From an uncultured Candidatus Melainabacteria bacterium (GTDB lineage Bacteria; Cyanobacteriota; Vampirovibrionia; Gastranaerophilales; Gastranaerophilaceae): 64,000 nucleotides of DNA. The stretch covers positions 12,355 to 76,354 of the forward strand of contig CAKVIE010000010.1 in assembly GCA_934754505.1 (NCBI GenBank), written 5' to 3'. Within the stretch, counting starts at the first letter, position 1. Every line of letters starts with the position of its first letter. The position numbers were made by a program, and so were the translations under genes. The notes below the pieces were generated by a model. That model saw only the letters and a program-made list of their open reading frames with translations. It ran no database searches and was not told the origin of the DNA. Shown piece after piece: positions 26,751 to 34,897 of this stretch.

Positions 26751-28478
26751 TTAGTTATTGTCGTCATTTGAAACCAAAACATGGTTCAACGGTTCGCCCG
26801 CAAGTACCCACGGATATACCATTTCAAACGGTTCTACTCTGAAATCTATTACAACAGGTCGTCTTGCCTCTATTGCTTTTTTCAAAACAGGTTCGATTTC
26901 TTCTTCTTTTTCTACTCTGAAACCTAATGCTCCATAAGCTTCGGCTACTTTTACATAATCAGGTGAAGAAATTTTTGTTTGCGAATAATGTTCATGAAAA
27001 ATTCTTTCCTGCCATTGACGAACCATGCCAAGCCAGCCGTTATTTATAACCGCAATGATTACAGGAATGTTATAATCAACACACGTTGCAAGCTCTTGAA
27101 TGTTCATTTGGAAACTTCCGTCACCTGCAACATCAATAACAACCTTGTCTTTCAAAGCAACATTAGCTCCGATTGCAGCAGGGAAGCCAAATCCCATTGT
27201 TCCCAATCCGCCTGATGTGACAAGACGTCTTGTTTTTTGGAATTTATAAAGTTGTGCCGTCCACATTTGATGCTGTCCGACTTCCGTCGTAATAATCGGG
27301 TCATAATCCTTTGTTACTTCATAAATCTTTTTAATTACGGTTACAGGATTTAATACCGAAGTTCCGGCCGCAAGTTGTGCTTTTACCTGTTTCCTTTCCG
27401 CAATTTTTTCAAGCCATTTTGACTTTTCTTTTGCATTAATATCATATTGCTGTTCGTCAAATTCCTTCAACATTGCAGTCAAAACATTCTTTGCATCACC
27501 AACAATAGGAATATCAACTCGAACACTCTTTGAAATTGAACAAGGATCGATATCAATATGAACAATTTCCGCCTCGGGTGCAAATTTCTTCAAGTTACCC
27601 GTAATTCTATCGCTAAATCTCGTTCCAACCGCAAATAAAACATCGCAATCATTAACAGACAAGTTTGCGGCATATTCACCGTGCATACCCATCATTCCCA
27701 ATGATAACGGGCTGTCCGTATTAAATGTACCTATTCCCATCAAAGTTGTTGTTACGGGAACATTCAATTTTTGTGCAAGTTCTGCCAAAACTTCTTCCGC
27801 TCCGGAATGTAAAACACCGCCACCTGAAATAATTACGGGCTTTTTAGCTTTGCATAATAATTGCAAAGCTCTCGACATTTGTTTCGGGTGTCCTTCATAA
27901 GTCGGATTGTACCCGGGAAGTTTAACCTTTTCGGGCCATTCAAATTCTGCTTTTGCTGTCAAAATGTTTTTCGGCAAATCGATTACAACAGGACCGGGTT
28001 TTCCCGTCGTTGCAATATGGAAAGCCTCTTTTATAACATGTGCAAGCTGTTTAACATCTTTTACAAGGTAATTGTGTTTGCAGCAAGAACGTGTAATTCC
28101 AACGATATCAGCTTCTTGGAATGCATCGTTTCCGATTAAATTCAAGCTGACCTGTCCCGTGAAAACAATAATCGGATAAGCATCATAATAAGCATTTGCA
28201 ATACCTGTAATAGCATTACATGCTCCGGGACCTGATGTTACAAATGCAACACCCGGACGTCCCGAAACTCTTGCATAACCCTCTGCTGCGTGAATTGCAG
28301 CTTGTTCGTGTCTTACAAGATAATGCTTAATATCTTTACAGTCATAGAGTGCATCGTACAAATTTAATATCGATCCTCCGGGATAACCGAAAACTTCATC
28401 TACCCCTTCTTTTTTCAAGCACTCTAATAAAATTTGAGCACCTGTCATTAATTTTGTCTTTTCATCTGTAACTGTCAT
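26751..28478 (-). CDS. ilvB: Acetolactate synthase large subunit IlvB
   Basis: A 575-aa thiamine diphosphate enzyme condensing pyruvate to acetolactate, the first common step to valine, leucine and isoleucine. The N-terminal PYR domain has the FGYPGGSILNLYDAL segment and RHEQAAIHAAEGYAR with the catalytic Glu. The FAD/middle domain follows, then the TPP-binding GDGSFQMNIQELAT with VINNGWLGMVRQWQ. It forms an operon with ilvH (15 nt). metK starts a separate block 33 nt upstream on the same strand. Confidence 0.97.
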   Translation of the reverse strand: MTVTDEKTKLMTGAQILLECLKKEGVDEVFGYPGGSILNLYDALYDCKDIKHYLVRHEQAAIHAAEGYARVSGRPGVAFVTSGPGACNAITGIANAYYDAYPIIVFTGQVSLNLIGNDAFQEADIVGITRSCCKHNYLVKDVKQLAHVIKEAFHIATTGKPGPVVIDLPKNILTAKAEFEWPEKVKLPGYNPTYEGHPKQMSRALQLLCKAKKPVIISGGGVLHSGAEEVLAELAQKLNVPVTTTLMGIGTFNTDSPLSLGMMGMHGEYAANLSVNDCDVLFAVGTRFSDRITGNLKKFAPEAEIVHIDIDPCSISKSVRVDIPIVGDAKNVLTAMLKEFDEQQYDINAKEKSKWLEKIAERKQVKAQLAAGTSVLNPVTVIKKIYEVTKDYDPIITTEVGQHQMWTAQLYKFQKTRRLVTSGGLGTMGFGFPAAIGANVALKDKVVIDVAGDGSFQMNIQELATCVDYNIPVIIAVINNGWLGMVRQWQERIFHEHYSQTKISSPDYVKVAEAYGALGFRVEKEEEIEPVLKKAIEARRPVVIDFRVEPFEMVYPWVLAGEPLNHVLVSNDDNN

Positions 28479-28511
28479 TATTGTTCTCCGATTTTATCAG
28501 TTTTACTTAAA

Positions 28512-29768
28512 TTATATGTTTGCTTGTTTTCTCAAGTCTTCGGCTTTGTCCGTATGTTCCCAAGGAACATCAATATCCGTACGTCCCATATGTCCGTATG
28601 CTGCCAATAATTGATAGAATTTTCCGCCGTTTTTCTTCGGTAAATTTCTCAAATCAAATTGGTTAATAATCGCATAAGGTCTTAAGTCGAAGTTTTTATC
28701 AATTAATTTCATTATTTCATCGTCGGAAATTTTACCTGTTCCAAAAGTATCAACCATTATTGATACAGGTTTGGCAACACCGATTGCAAATCCGAGTTCG
28801 ATTTCACATTTATCAGCCAATCCTGCTGCAACAATGTTCTTCGCAACATATCTTGCTGCATAAGCTGCCGAACGGTCAACTTTTGTAGGATCTTTTCCGC
28901 TGAACGCTCCGCCGCCGTGTCTTGAATATCCGCCGTATGTATCAACTATGATTTTTCTTCCCGTTAATCCTGCATCGCCTTGAGGTCCGCCGATTACAAA
29001 TCTTCCTGACGGATTTACGAAAATCTTTGTATCTGCGTCAAGTTTCAATGTTTCGTTTGTAAATACCGCATTGATAACGTGTTCAACAATATCTTTTCTG
29101 ATGATTTCTTGAACTTTTTCGTTATCGGTTTCGCCGTTGATTTCGGGGTCGTGTTGAGTTGAAATAACAACCGTTTCAATTCTTACAGGTTTGTCATTTT
29201 CATATTCAACCGTAACCTGTGATTTTCCGTCCGGTCTTAAATAATCCAAAATTCCTTGTTTTCTAACATCAGCAAGCTTTTTTGAAAGTTTATGAGCCAA
29301 ACTTATCGGAAGCGGCATAAGTTCCGGCGTTTCGTTACAAGCAAATCCGAACATAATACCTTGGTCACCTGCACCGATATTTTCGGTTTCGGTTTTCGAT
29401 GTATTTGCATTGTTATCTCTTGATTCATAAGCCTTGTTTACACCGCTTGCAATATCAACCGACTGTTCATCAACACTCGTTAATACCGCACAGGTATTTG
29501 CATCAAAACCGCCTGATTCTTTTCCTATATATCCGATATTTTTTATAGTTTCTCTAACTACATGCGGAATATCAACATAACAATCTGCCGTAATTTCACC
29601 GCAAACTAAAGCCATGCCCGTTGTTACCGTTGTTTCTGCCGCAACTCTTGAATGATTATCTTTCATCAGGAAATTGTCTAAAATAGCATCCGAAATTTGG
29701 TCGCAAACTTTGTCAGGATGTCCTTCCGTTACTGATTCGGAAGTAAATAAATATCTTTTTGAACTCAT
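28512..29768 (-). CDS. metK: S-adenosylmethionine synthetase MetK
   Basis: A 418-aa enzyme making SAM from ATP and methionine. Motifs are FTSESVTEGHPDKVCDQISD at the N-terminus, GAGDQGIMFGFAC, and the P-loop-like GGGAFSGKDPTKVDRSAAY. It is somewhat longer than the about 384-aa E. coli enzyme, a size I associate with cyanobacterial-type MetK. The 109-nt leader between rpsO and metK contains nested pairings (see 29806-29858) and an AGGAAAG ribosome site. SAM supply may serve the two radical SAM enzymes among many others. Confidence 0.97.
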   Translation of the reverse strand: MSSKRYLFTSESVTEGHPDKVCDQISDAILDNFLMKDNHSRVAAETTVTTGMALVCGEITADCYVDIPHVVRETIKNIGYIGKESGGFDANTCAVLTSVDEQSVDIASGVNKAYESRDNNANTSKTETENIGAGDQGIMFGFACNETPELMPLPISLAHKLSKKLADVRKQGILDYLRPDGKSQVTVEYENDKPVRIETVVISTQHDPEINGETDNEKVQEIIRKDIVEHVINAVFTNETLKLDADTKIFVNPSGRFVIGGPQGDAGLTGRKIIVDTYGGYSRHGGGAFSGKDPTKVDRSAAYAARYVAKNIVAAGLADKCEIELGFAIGVAKPVSIMVDTFGTGKISDDEIMKLIDKNFDLRPYAIINQFDLRNLPKKNGGKFYQLLAAYGHMGRTDIDVPWEHTDKAEDLRKQANI

Positions 29769-29805
29769 TGTTCTTTCCTATCTTTTTTTCTCGCTAAAAC
29801 AAACC

Positions 29806-29858
29806 CGCCGGCACTATTTCCCTTTGCGGATTAACAGGCCGTCGAGATTTGCAATAGT
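29806..29858 (-). promoter_or_regulatory. Candidate structured leader (pseudoknot) upstream of metK
   Basis: On the minus strand ACTATT (29858-29853) can pair with AATAGT (29818-29813), and CGACGGC (29844-29838) with GCCGGCG (29812-29806; 6 of 7 pairs). The order of the four arms gives an H-type pseudoknot. The second pairing followed by a T-rich stretch could instead be an imperfect terminator of rpsO. It does not match the SAM riboswitch consensus sequences I remember. Confidence 0.35.
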
Positions 29859-29877
29859 CTTTTAACTAAAAAATTCC

Positions 29878-30147
29878 TTAACCTCTCAAGTTGAGTTTTT
29901 TCAAAAGTTCTCTGTATCCTTCAAGATCTTTTTCTTTAAGATATGAAAGAAGGCTCTTTCTGTGACCTACCATCATAAGCAAACCACGTCTGCCGCCAAA
30001 ATCCTTTTTGTTAGCTTTTAAGTGTTCTGTAAGTTGGTTAATCTTTTCCGTAAGAAGTGCTATTTGAACTTCTGTTGAACCTGTATCGTGTTCGTCTTTA
30101 CCGAAATTTTTTACGATATCTTTTTTGTTTTTTAAATTAATTGACAT
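29878..30147 (-). CDS. rpsO: 30S ribosomal protein S15
   Basis: An 89-aa protein of exactly the family length, with the S15 signature: HDTGSTEVQIALLTEKINQL, then KDFGGRRGLLMMVGHRKSLL and LKKLNLRG at the end. It binds 16S rRNA helices 20-22 early in assembly. An AAAGGA site and a promoter at 30187-30214 precede it. pnp, its usual neighbour, is not adjacent. Confidence 0.97.
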   Translation of the reverse strand: MSINLKNKKDIVKNFGKDEHDTGSTEVQIALLTEKINQLTEHLKANKKDFGGRRGLLMMVGHRKSLLSYLKEKDLEGYRELLKKLNLRG

Positions 30148-30186
30148 GTTTTTTCCTTTGTTTCTTAATCGTGTTCGATTATTGTT

Positions 30187-30214
30187 ATCATATATGCTGA
30201 AAATTTCTTTTCAA
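30187..30214 (-). promoter_or_regulatory. Promoter of rpsO
   Basis: On the minus strand TTGAAA (30214-30209), a 16-bp spacer and TATGAT (30192-30187) lie about 40 nt before the start codon. Confidence 0.6.
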
Positions 30215-30342
30215 GATTTTTATATCTTTTTGTTAAAATCAACACTTACGACGTACTAAAATTATACTTAAAAAGATATTTTTTGCAAATATTTTTTAAA
30301 ATTTTCGGCTCTTTTCTCATGTTGGGCATGCCTTTTGGACGA

Positions 30343-30741
30343 TTACGGATTGATTTTCTTTACTTCTTTTTCATCAATAGTTCCTGAAATTAATTTATAA
30401 TCATCATTAAACCGCTTCCAAACGTGAGTATATTTGCATTTACCCTCAAAATCTTTATCCTTGAATTTTACCTTGATTTCCACCCATAATGTCGTTTTGA
30501 CAACATCAGAAGTAACTTCATCAAAAGTCTGCAAATAAAGATTCAGCGAATGAATTTGGTTCAACTGCATTCTTTCTTCCGAAAGATAATCCTCTTTTGT
30601 CAAAATATTTTTTCTGATTTTGAATACAAAAGAATCATCGAGTAATTCATCTATTGATTTTCTATCACCTGTTATTAATGCAGTTTTGAGTAAAAGTTCT
30701 TTTTTTATTATTTTTTCTTCTATTCCAATTTGTACACACAT
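30343..30741 (-). CDS. NTF2-like (SnoaL/DUF4440-type) protein
   Basis: A 132-aa protein with a cone-like NTF2 fold pattern: an N-terminal helix pair (EKIIKKELLLKTALITGDRKSIDELL) followed by strands ending in CKYTHVWKRFNDDYKLISGTID, very like DUF4440 proteins. Some such proteins are small-molecule enzymes or binding proteins; no catalytic residue can be assigned here. It has no signal peptide and lies alone, divergent from gltX with 84 nt between the starts. Confidence 0.75.
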   Translation of the reverse strand: MCVQIGIEEKIIKKELLLKTALITGDRKSIDELLDDSFVFKIRKNILTKEDYLSEERMQLNQIHSLNLYLQTFDEVTSDVVKTTLWVEIKVKFKDKDFEGKCKYTHVWKRFNDDYKLISGTIDEKEVKKINP

Positions 30742-30776
30742 AGTATCTAAATTATAACATAAAATAATAAAATTAA

Positions 30777-30804
30777 TTGAACAGATATTTTTTCGTTGTA
30801 AAAT
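30777..30804 (+). promoter_or_regulatory. Promoter of gltX
   Basis: TTGAAC (30777-30782), a 16-bp spacer and TAAAAT (30799-30804) lie 21 nt before the start codon, with a GGAGAA ribosome site between. Confidence 0.55.
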
Positions 30805-30825
30805 AAAGACAAACGGAGAAAAAAA

Positions 30826-32283
30826 ATGGAAGAATTAAGAGTAAGAATAGCACCGTCACCGAGCGGAAATTTGCATATCGGTACGGCAAGAACAGCACTT
30901 TTTAACTATTTGTATGCAAAGAAAAATAACGGTAAATTTATATTAAGAATTGAAGATACCGATGCGGAAAGAACAAGCCAAGCTTATATCGATAACATCT
31001 TCGACAGCTTGAAAGCATTGGGTCTTAACTGGGACGAAGGTCCTGATGTAGGCGGTCCTTACGGTCCTTACACTCAATCGGAAAGATTTGACATCTACCC
31101 GAAATATGTTCAAGAACTTTTGGACAAAGGTTTTGCTTATGAATGTTTCTGCACACCTGAAGAACTCGAAGCAGAAAAAGAAGAAGCTACAAAAAATAAA
31201 AAAGCTTACGTTTATTCAAAAAAATGCGAACACCTTTCGGAAGAAGAAAAAGCTAAATTAAGAGCAGAAGGCAGAAAACCTGCAATTCGTTTTTCTGTTG
31301 AAAAAGCTCAAAAAGCCTTCCACGACACACCGATTGTTCACTTCAACGACCTTGTAAAAGGTGATTTACACCAAGATACAAGTTTAATCGGCGATTTCGT
31401 TATTATGAAGTCAAACGGTTCACCGACATACAACTTTGCAGTTGTTATTGATGATATGTTGATGAAAATCAACACCGTAATCAGAGGTGAAGACCACATT
31501 TCAAATACCTTCAAACAAATCTTGATTTATGAAGCATTGGGTGCAAAAGTTCCTGACTTCGGTCATTTAGGAATGATTTTGGCTCCCGATAGAAGCAAAC
31601 TTTCAAAAAGACACGGTGCAACTGCCGTCAGCGAATTCGTTGAAAAAGGCTACTTAACAGAAGCTCTTATCAACTTTGTAGCACTTTTAGGCTGGTCACC
31701 GTCAGATGGTGAAGAAATTAAATCAGTTGATGAAATTGCACAAGATTTCAGAATTCACGAAGTTTCTTCCTCTAACTCAATTTTTGAATATGACAAATTG
31801 AATTGGATGAACGGTCAATATATCAAGAAAATGGACATCAAAGTTCTCGCTGAAAAAATTAAACCGTATTTAGCAAAATATGATTTGACCGAATTATCGG
31901 AAGAAAATTATCTCAAGATGATTGAAATAACAAGAGAACCTTTGACCTTGTTATCAGACATAACAGATGATGTTCCTTACTTCTTCGGCGAATATCCCGA
32001 AATCGACCCTGAGGCTCAAACTTCAATCTTGGATACGGAAGTTTCTCAAGAAGTTTTGAAAGAAGTTATGGCAAGAATTGACGGTTGGGATTTCAACAAT
32101 CTTCACCAAATTCTTGAAGATTTCAGAGGTTACTTCAAAGAAAAAGGCATCAAACCGAAAGTTACAATGTGGGCAATAAGAGTTGCTGTCACAGGAAGAA
32201 CTCGTGGTGCCGATATGTGCGGTATTATGGAAATCCTCGGCAAAGATAAAGTTAAAAAGAGAATTCAAAAAGTTATTAAATAA
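30826..32283 (+). CDS. gltX: Glutamyl-tRNA synthetase
   Basis: A 485-aa class I aminoacyl-tRNA synthetase. The HIGH motif is in PSPSGNLHIGTARTALFN (residues 8-25) and the KMSKS-type motif is DRSKLSKRHGA. RIEDTDAERTSQ and the CFCTPEELEAE insertion are typical of bacterial GluRS. Whether it charges only tRNA-Glu or also tRNA-Gln cannot be decided here, since gatCAB is not in the window. It is followed by its own terminator. Confidence 0.97.
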   Translation: MEELRVRIAPSPSGNLHIGTARTALFNYLYAKKNNGKFILRIEDTDAERTSQAYIDNIFDSLKALGLNWDEGPDVGGPYGPYTQSERFDIYPKYVQELLDKGFAYECFCTPEELEAEKEEATKNKKAYVYSKKCEHLSEEEKAKLRAEGRKPAIRFSVEKAQKAFHDTPIVHFNDLVKGDLHQDTSLIGDFVIMKSNGSPTYNFAVVIDDMLMKINTVIRGEDHISNTFKQILIYEALGAKVPDFGHLGMILAPDRSKLSKRHGATAVSEFVEKGYLTEALINFVALLGWSPSDGEEIKSVDEIAQDFRIHEVSSSNSIFEYDKLNWMNGQYIKKMDIKVLAEKIKPYLAKYDLTELSEENYLKMIEITREPLTLLSDITDDVPYFFGEYPEIDPEAQTSILDTEVSQEVLKEVMARIDGWDFNNLHQILEDFRGYFKEKGIKPKVTMWAIRVAVTGRTRGADMCGIMEILGKDKVKKRIQKVIK

Positions 32284-32311
32284 TTTATTTCTCGAAAACT
32301 TCATTAAAAAA

Positions 32312-32345
32312 AATAAGGCACTCGCAAGGTGTCTTATTTTTTTTT
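32312..32345 (+). terminator. Terminator of gltX
   Basis: A 10-bp stem (32312-32321 with 32329-32338, one G-T pair) with a 7-nt loop is followed by more than six T, 28 nt after the gltX stop. Confidence 0.9.
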
Positions 32346-32504
32346 GCAAAATCCGTATTCATAAATTTCCCAAAACACAAAAATATTTTTCTAAAATTTT
32401 CAATAAGGAAAATCCGTTTTTGGCACAGCCGTATTTTATAATAAAAATATAAAGATTAAGTTGCTCAACAGCCATTTTAAATTCCTTATGATTTTACTGT
32501 TTAC

Positions 32505-32535
32505 GGTGATTAACGAAATGTTAATCACCTTTTTT
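32505..32535 (+). terminator. Orphan plus-strand terminator
   Basis: A perfect 10-bp stem (GGTGATTAAC with GTTAATCACC) has a 5-nt loop and is followed by six T. It lies 160 nt beyond the gltX terminator, with no gene between. It may back up gltX termination or end a small RNA. Confidence 0.75.
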
Positions 32536-32563
32536 ATAACTGATATTTAAGAAAAAACGCAAT

Positions 32564-32591
32564 AAAAAAGGAGCCGTTAAGCTCCTTTTTT
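32564..32591 (-). terminator. Terminator of rpsL-rpsG
   Basis: GGAGC (32570-32574) pairs with GCTCC (32581-32585), extended by A-T pairs, with a 6-nt loop and a minus-strand T-tract, 28 nt past the rpsG stop. It closes the operon right after rpsG. Confidence 0.85.
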
Positions 32592-32618
32592 AATTTTCGG
32601 TTTTGACCGCACCTTGGA

Positions 32619-33089
32619 TTAGTATCTGTAATGAGCAAATGCTTTGTTAGCTTCTGCCATTTTGTGCGTGTCTTCTCTTTTCTTACAAGCTGCACCTTGT
32701 CCGTTTGCTGCATCTGTGAGTTCAGCTGTCAATTTTTCTACCATTGATTTGCCGCTTCTCTTTTTAGCAGCTTCGATTAACCATGTTGAACCGAGTGCCA
32801 TTCCTCTTTCGGGATTAACATCAAGAGGTACTTGATATGTAGAACCACCGATTCTTCTTGCTTTTACTTCAAGAAGCGGAGTTGCGTTTGTTAATGCCTT
32901 TTGGAATACTTCTAATGAGTCTTGCTTAGTCTTTTCTTGAATTTTATCAAGTGTTGAGTAGAAAATCTTTTCTGCTATTGACTTCTTGCCTCTTCTCATC
33001 AAACGATTGATGAATCTCGATATATCAACATTATTATATACTGCATCAGGTGCCGGTATTCTTTTTTCCGGTTTACTTCTTCTTGACAT
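32619..33089 (-). CDS. rpsG: 30S ribosomal protein S7
   Basis: A 156-aa protein of usual length, with FINRLMRRGKKSIAEKIFY, PLLEVKARRIGGSTYQVP and MAEANKAFAHYRY at the C-terminus. It nucleates the 30S head by binding the 3' domain of 16S rRNA. It is co-transcribed with rpsL (8 nt gap). The usual next genes of the str operon, fusA and tufA, are absent; a terminator follows instead. Confidence 0.98.
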   Translation of the reverse strand: MSRRSKPEKRIPAPDAVYNNVDISRFINRLMRRGKKSIAEKIFYSTLDKIQEKTKQDSLEVFQKALTNATPLLEVKARRIGGSTYQVPLDVNPERGMALGSTWLIEAAKKRSGKSMVEKLTAELTDAANGQGAACKKREDTHKMAEANKAFAHYRY

Positions 33090-33097
33090 ATTTACCT

Positions 33098-33478
33098 CTA
33101 TTTCTTAGCTTTTGCTTTTTTAGCACCGTATTTAGAACGGCTTTGTTCTCTGTTTGCAACACCTGCGGTGTCTAATGTACCTCTGATAATGTGGTATCTT
33201 ACACCGGGCAAGTCCTTAACTCTGCCGCCTCTTATAAGAACTACACTGTGTTCTTGTAAGTTGTGACCGATTCCTGGGATATATGATGTTACTTCATATC
33301 CGTTTGTAAGTCTTACACGAGCTACCTTTCTCAATGCTGAGTTAGGTTTTTTCGGTGTTGTTGTATATACTCTGGTGCAAACGCCTCTTTTTTGGGGGCA
33401 ATTTTCCAAAGCCGGTGATTTGGTTTTATCTGTCAATTTTTGACGTTCTTTGCGAACTAATTGTGCAATAGTCGGCAT
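33098..33478 (-). CDS. rpsL: 30S ribosomal protein S12
   Basis: A 126-aa protein with PTIAQLVRKERQK, CTRVYTTTPKKPNSALRKVA and PGVRYHIIRGTLDTAGV. It forms part of the decoding centre. The PKKPNSALRK loop carries the wild-type lysine at the position where changes give streptomycin resistance in other bacteria. GGAGAA ribosome site. It is the first gene of a two-gene operon with rpsG. Confidence 0.98.
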   Translation of the reverse strand: MPTIAQLVRKERQKLTDKTKSPALENCPQKRGVCTRVYTTTPKKPNSALRKVARVRLTNGYEVTSYIPGIGHNLQEHSVVLIRGGRVKDLPGVRYHIIRGTLDTAGVANREQSRSKYGAKKAKAKK

Positions 33479-33552
33479 ATTTTCTCCTTTTGTTATAAAT
33501 TTCGCTCGTTAATCAGCACATTCCGAGCTGTCCCGCATGGGGATATATATCT

Positions 33553-33581
33553 ATTTAACTTTAGACATAACTCGTTGTCAA
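33553..33581 (-). promoter_or_regulatory. Promoter of rpsL-rpsG
   Basis: On the minus strand a perfect TTGACA (33581-33576), a 17-bp spacer and TTAAAT (33558-33553) precede a leader of about 70 nt. The leader contains a small CCC/GGG hairpin before the ribosome site. Confidence 0.65.
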
Positions 33582-33624
33582 CATGATTTCTGATTTTATT
33601 TTAACTTTTTACAGCTTTTTTCTA

Positions 33625-33984
33625 TTACTGGTTATTTTTCTTGATTACACTATCGAGTGCCGTTTCAAGTGTTTTGATTTTATTTTCGAGTGCCTGAATT
33701 TTACTGTCCTTTTCTGCTTCGGAAATACAATTTTTTTCTCGTTCTTTTTTATAAGCCTTTAAGGTTTCTCTTTCTGCCATGTCAAAAATCATATACAAAA
33801 TAATCGTTTCAAAAACCGTAAACAAACATATCGCAGCCGCAAACACCGCATAATTCGTCTGATATTCCCCTCCGTTAAACGGGCATGTGTAGTTGAAACA
33901 TTCGGGCATGAAATTACCGACCGCAAAGTAAATTATTGCAGCCAAACAGATTTGCATCGCCAATATCGTTAAATGTTTTTTCAT
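33625..33984 (-). CDS. Two-helix membrane protein with coiled-coil tail, unknown function
   Basis: A 119-aa protein. Two hydrophobic helices (about 5-25 and 45-68) flank a short loop with two Cys (PECFNYTCP). A charged C-terminal coiled coil follows (about 90-117, KIQALENKIKTLETAL). I recognise no family. It overlaps the rluD-like gene by 4 nt (ATGA), so it belongs to the rluD-lspA operon and ends it. Confidence 0.65.
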   Translation of the reverse strand: MKKHLTILAMQICLAAIIYFAVGNFMPECFNYTCPFNGGEYQTNYAVFAAAICLFTVFETIILYMIFDMAERETLKAYKKEREKNCISEAEKDSKIQALENKIKTLETALDSVIKKNNQ

Positions 33985-34895
33985 TTTTGACTCCTTAATT
34001 TGTTTAAAACTTTTTGTAAATCTTCATCTTGAGGAATTTCAAGCTCAATTCTGCCGTTTTTCAAAGTATCAAAAGACAATTTATAAGCCTGAAGCACCTG
34101 TTCGGTTGTGTTGACGTGAATTTTTTCGCCGCCGTAAAGTGTATCATTAACAATGGCATGCCCGATATACGCCATGTGGACTCTGATTTGGTGAGTTCTT
34201 CCCGTTTCAAGTTTGAGTTCAATTAATGTGTAATGTTTAAATCTTTCTACGACCTTATAGTGTGTAACGGAAGGTTTTCCGCCTTTTATGACGGCAAATT
34301 TTTCGCATTTTGAAGGATTTCTTGCAATATCCGCATTAATTGTTCCTTCATCTGTGTCAAAGTTTCCCGAAACGACCGCCAAATATTTTCTTACGGCGGT
34401 TTTTGATTTAATTTGTCCGCACAAAAATTCGTGAGCTTTATCATTTTTAGCAACCATTAAAAGCCCCGAAGTATTTCTGTCCAAGCGGTGAACAATCCCC
34501 GGACGCATTTTTCCGTTCAAAGCAGAAAGCCCGTCATAGCCGTATTTATTCAAAAGAGCATTGACCAAAGTTCCTGTTTTTTCTTTGTTTGTCGGGTGCG
34601 TAAGCATGTTTTTAGGTTTATTAACAACCAAAATATCCTCATCTTCATATCTTATGTCGAGAGGAATATTTTCGGGTTCAATCAAAACTTCATCAAGAGA
34701 AAGGCTTTTGACCTCAATTTTATCATTTTCTTTTACCGCATAAGACGGTTTGACTTTCTCGCCGTTAACTTTGATTTCAGAGGATTTGATGAGATTTTGA
34801 ATACTGCTTCTCGACAAATCGGGCATTTTTTCTGACAAAAAAACGTCAATTCTCTTTGTTTCATCGTCGATTTCGGGATAAATTATCAAACTCAT
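33981..34895 (-). CDS. RluD-family RNA pseudouridine synthase
   Basis: A 304-aa protein. The N-terminal S4 RNA-binding domain (about 14-75, IDVFLSEKMPDLSRSSIQNL) precedes the catalytic domain with PGIVHRLDRNTSGLLMVAK, where the Asp of RLDRNTSG is catalytic. The family modifies uridines in 23S rRNA; an RluD role is likely but RluC-type specificity cannot be excluded. It follows lspA by 2 nt, an order (lspA then rluD-like) found in many bacteria. Confidence 0.93.
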   Translation of the reverse strand: MSLIIYPEIDDETKRIDVFLSEKMPDLSRSSIQNLIKSSEIKVNGEKVKPSYAVKENDKIEVKSLSLDEVLIEPENIPLDIRYEDEDILVVNKPKNMLTHPTNKEKTGTLVNALLNKYGYDGLSALNGKMRPGIVHRLDRNTSGLLMVAKNDKAHEFLCGQIKSKTAVRKYLAVVSGNFDTDEGTINADIARNPSKCEKFAVIKGGKPSVTHYKVVERFKHYTLIELKLETGRTHQIRVHMAYIGHAIVNDTLYGGEKIHVNTTEQVLQAYKLSFDTLKNGRIELEIPQDEDLQKVLNKLRSQK

Positions 34896-34897
34896 AA

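Larger units (their letters stand above)
32346..32618. other. Intergenic region between gltX and rpsG with three terminator hairpins around it
   Basis: These 273 bp contain no convincing reading frame. A TATAAT box sits at 32437-32442, a second plus-strand terminator at 32505-32535 and the minus-strand terminator of rpsG at 32564-32591. The second plus-strand terminator has no known gene in front of it, so a small RNA from about 32449 to 32535 is possible. Confidence 0.45.

Noticed and set aside
29769..29877. A known SAM riboswitch before metK
   Set aside because: I could not match SAM-I, SAM-II, SMK or SAM/SAH consensus features; only an unassigned pseudoknot candidate is reported.
32489..32551. 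A 20-codon hydrophobic mini-frame
   Set aside because: It contains the terminator hairpin and lacks a ribosome site.
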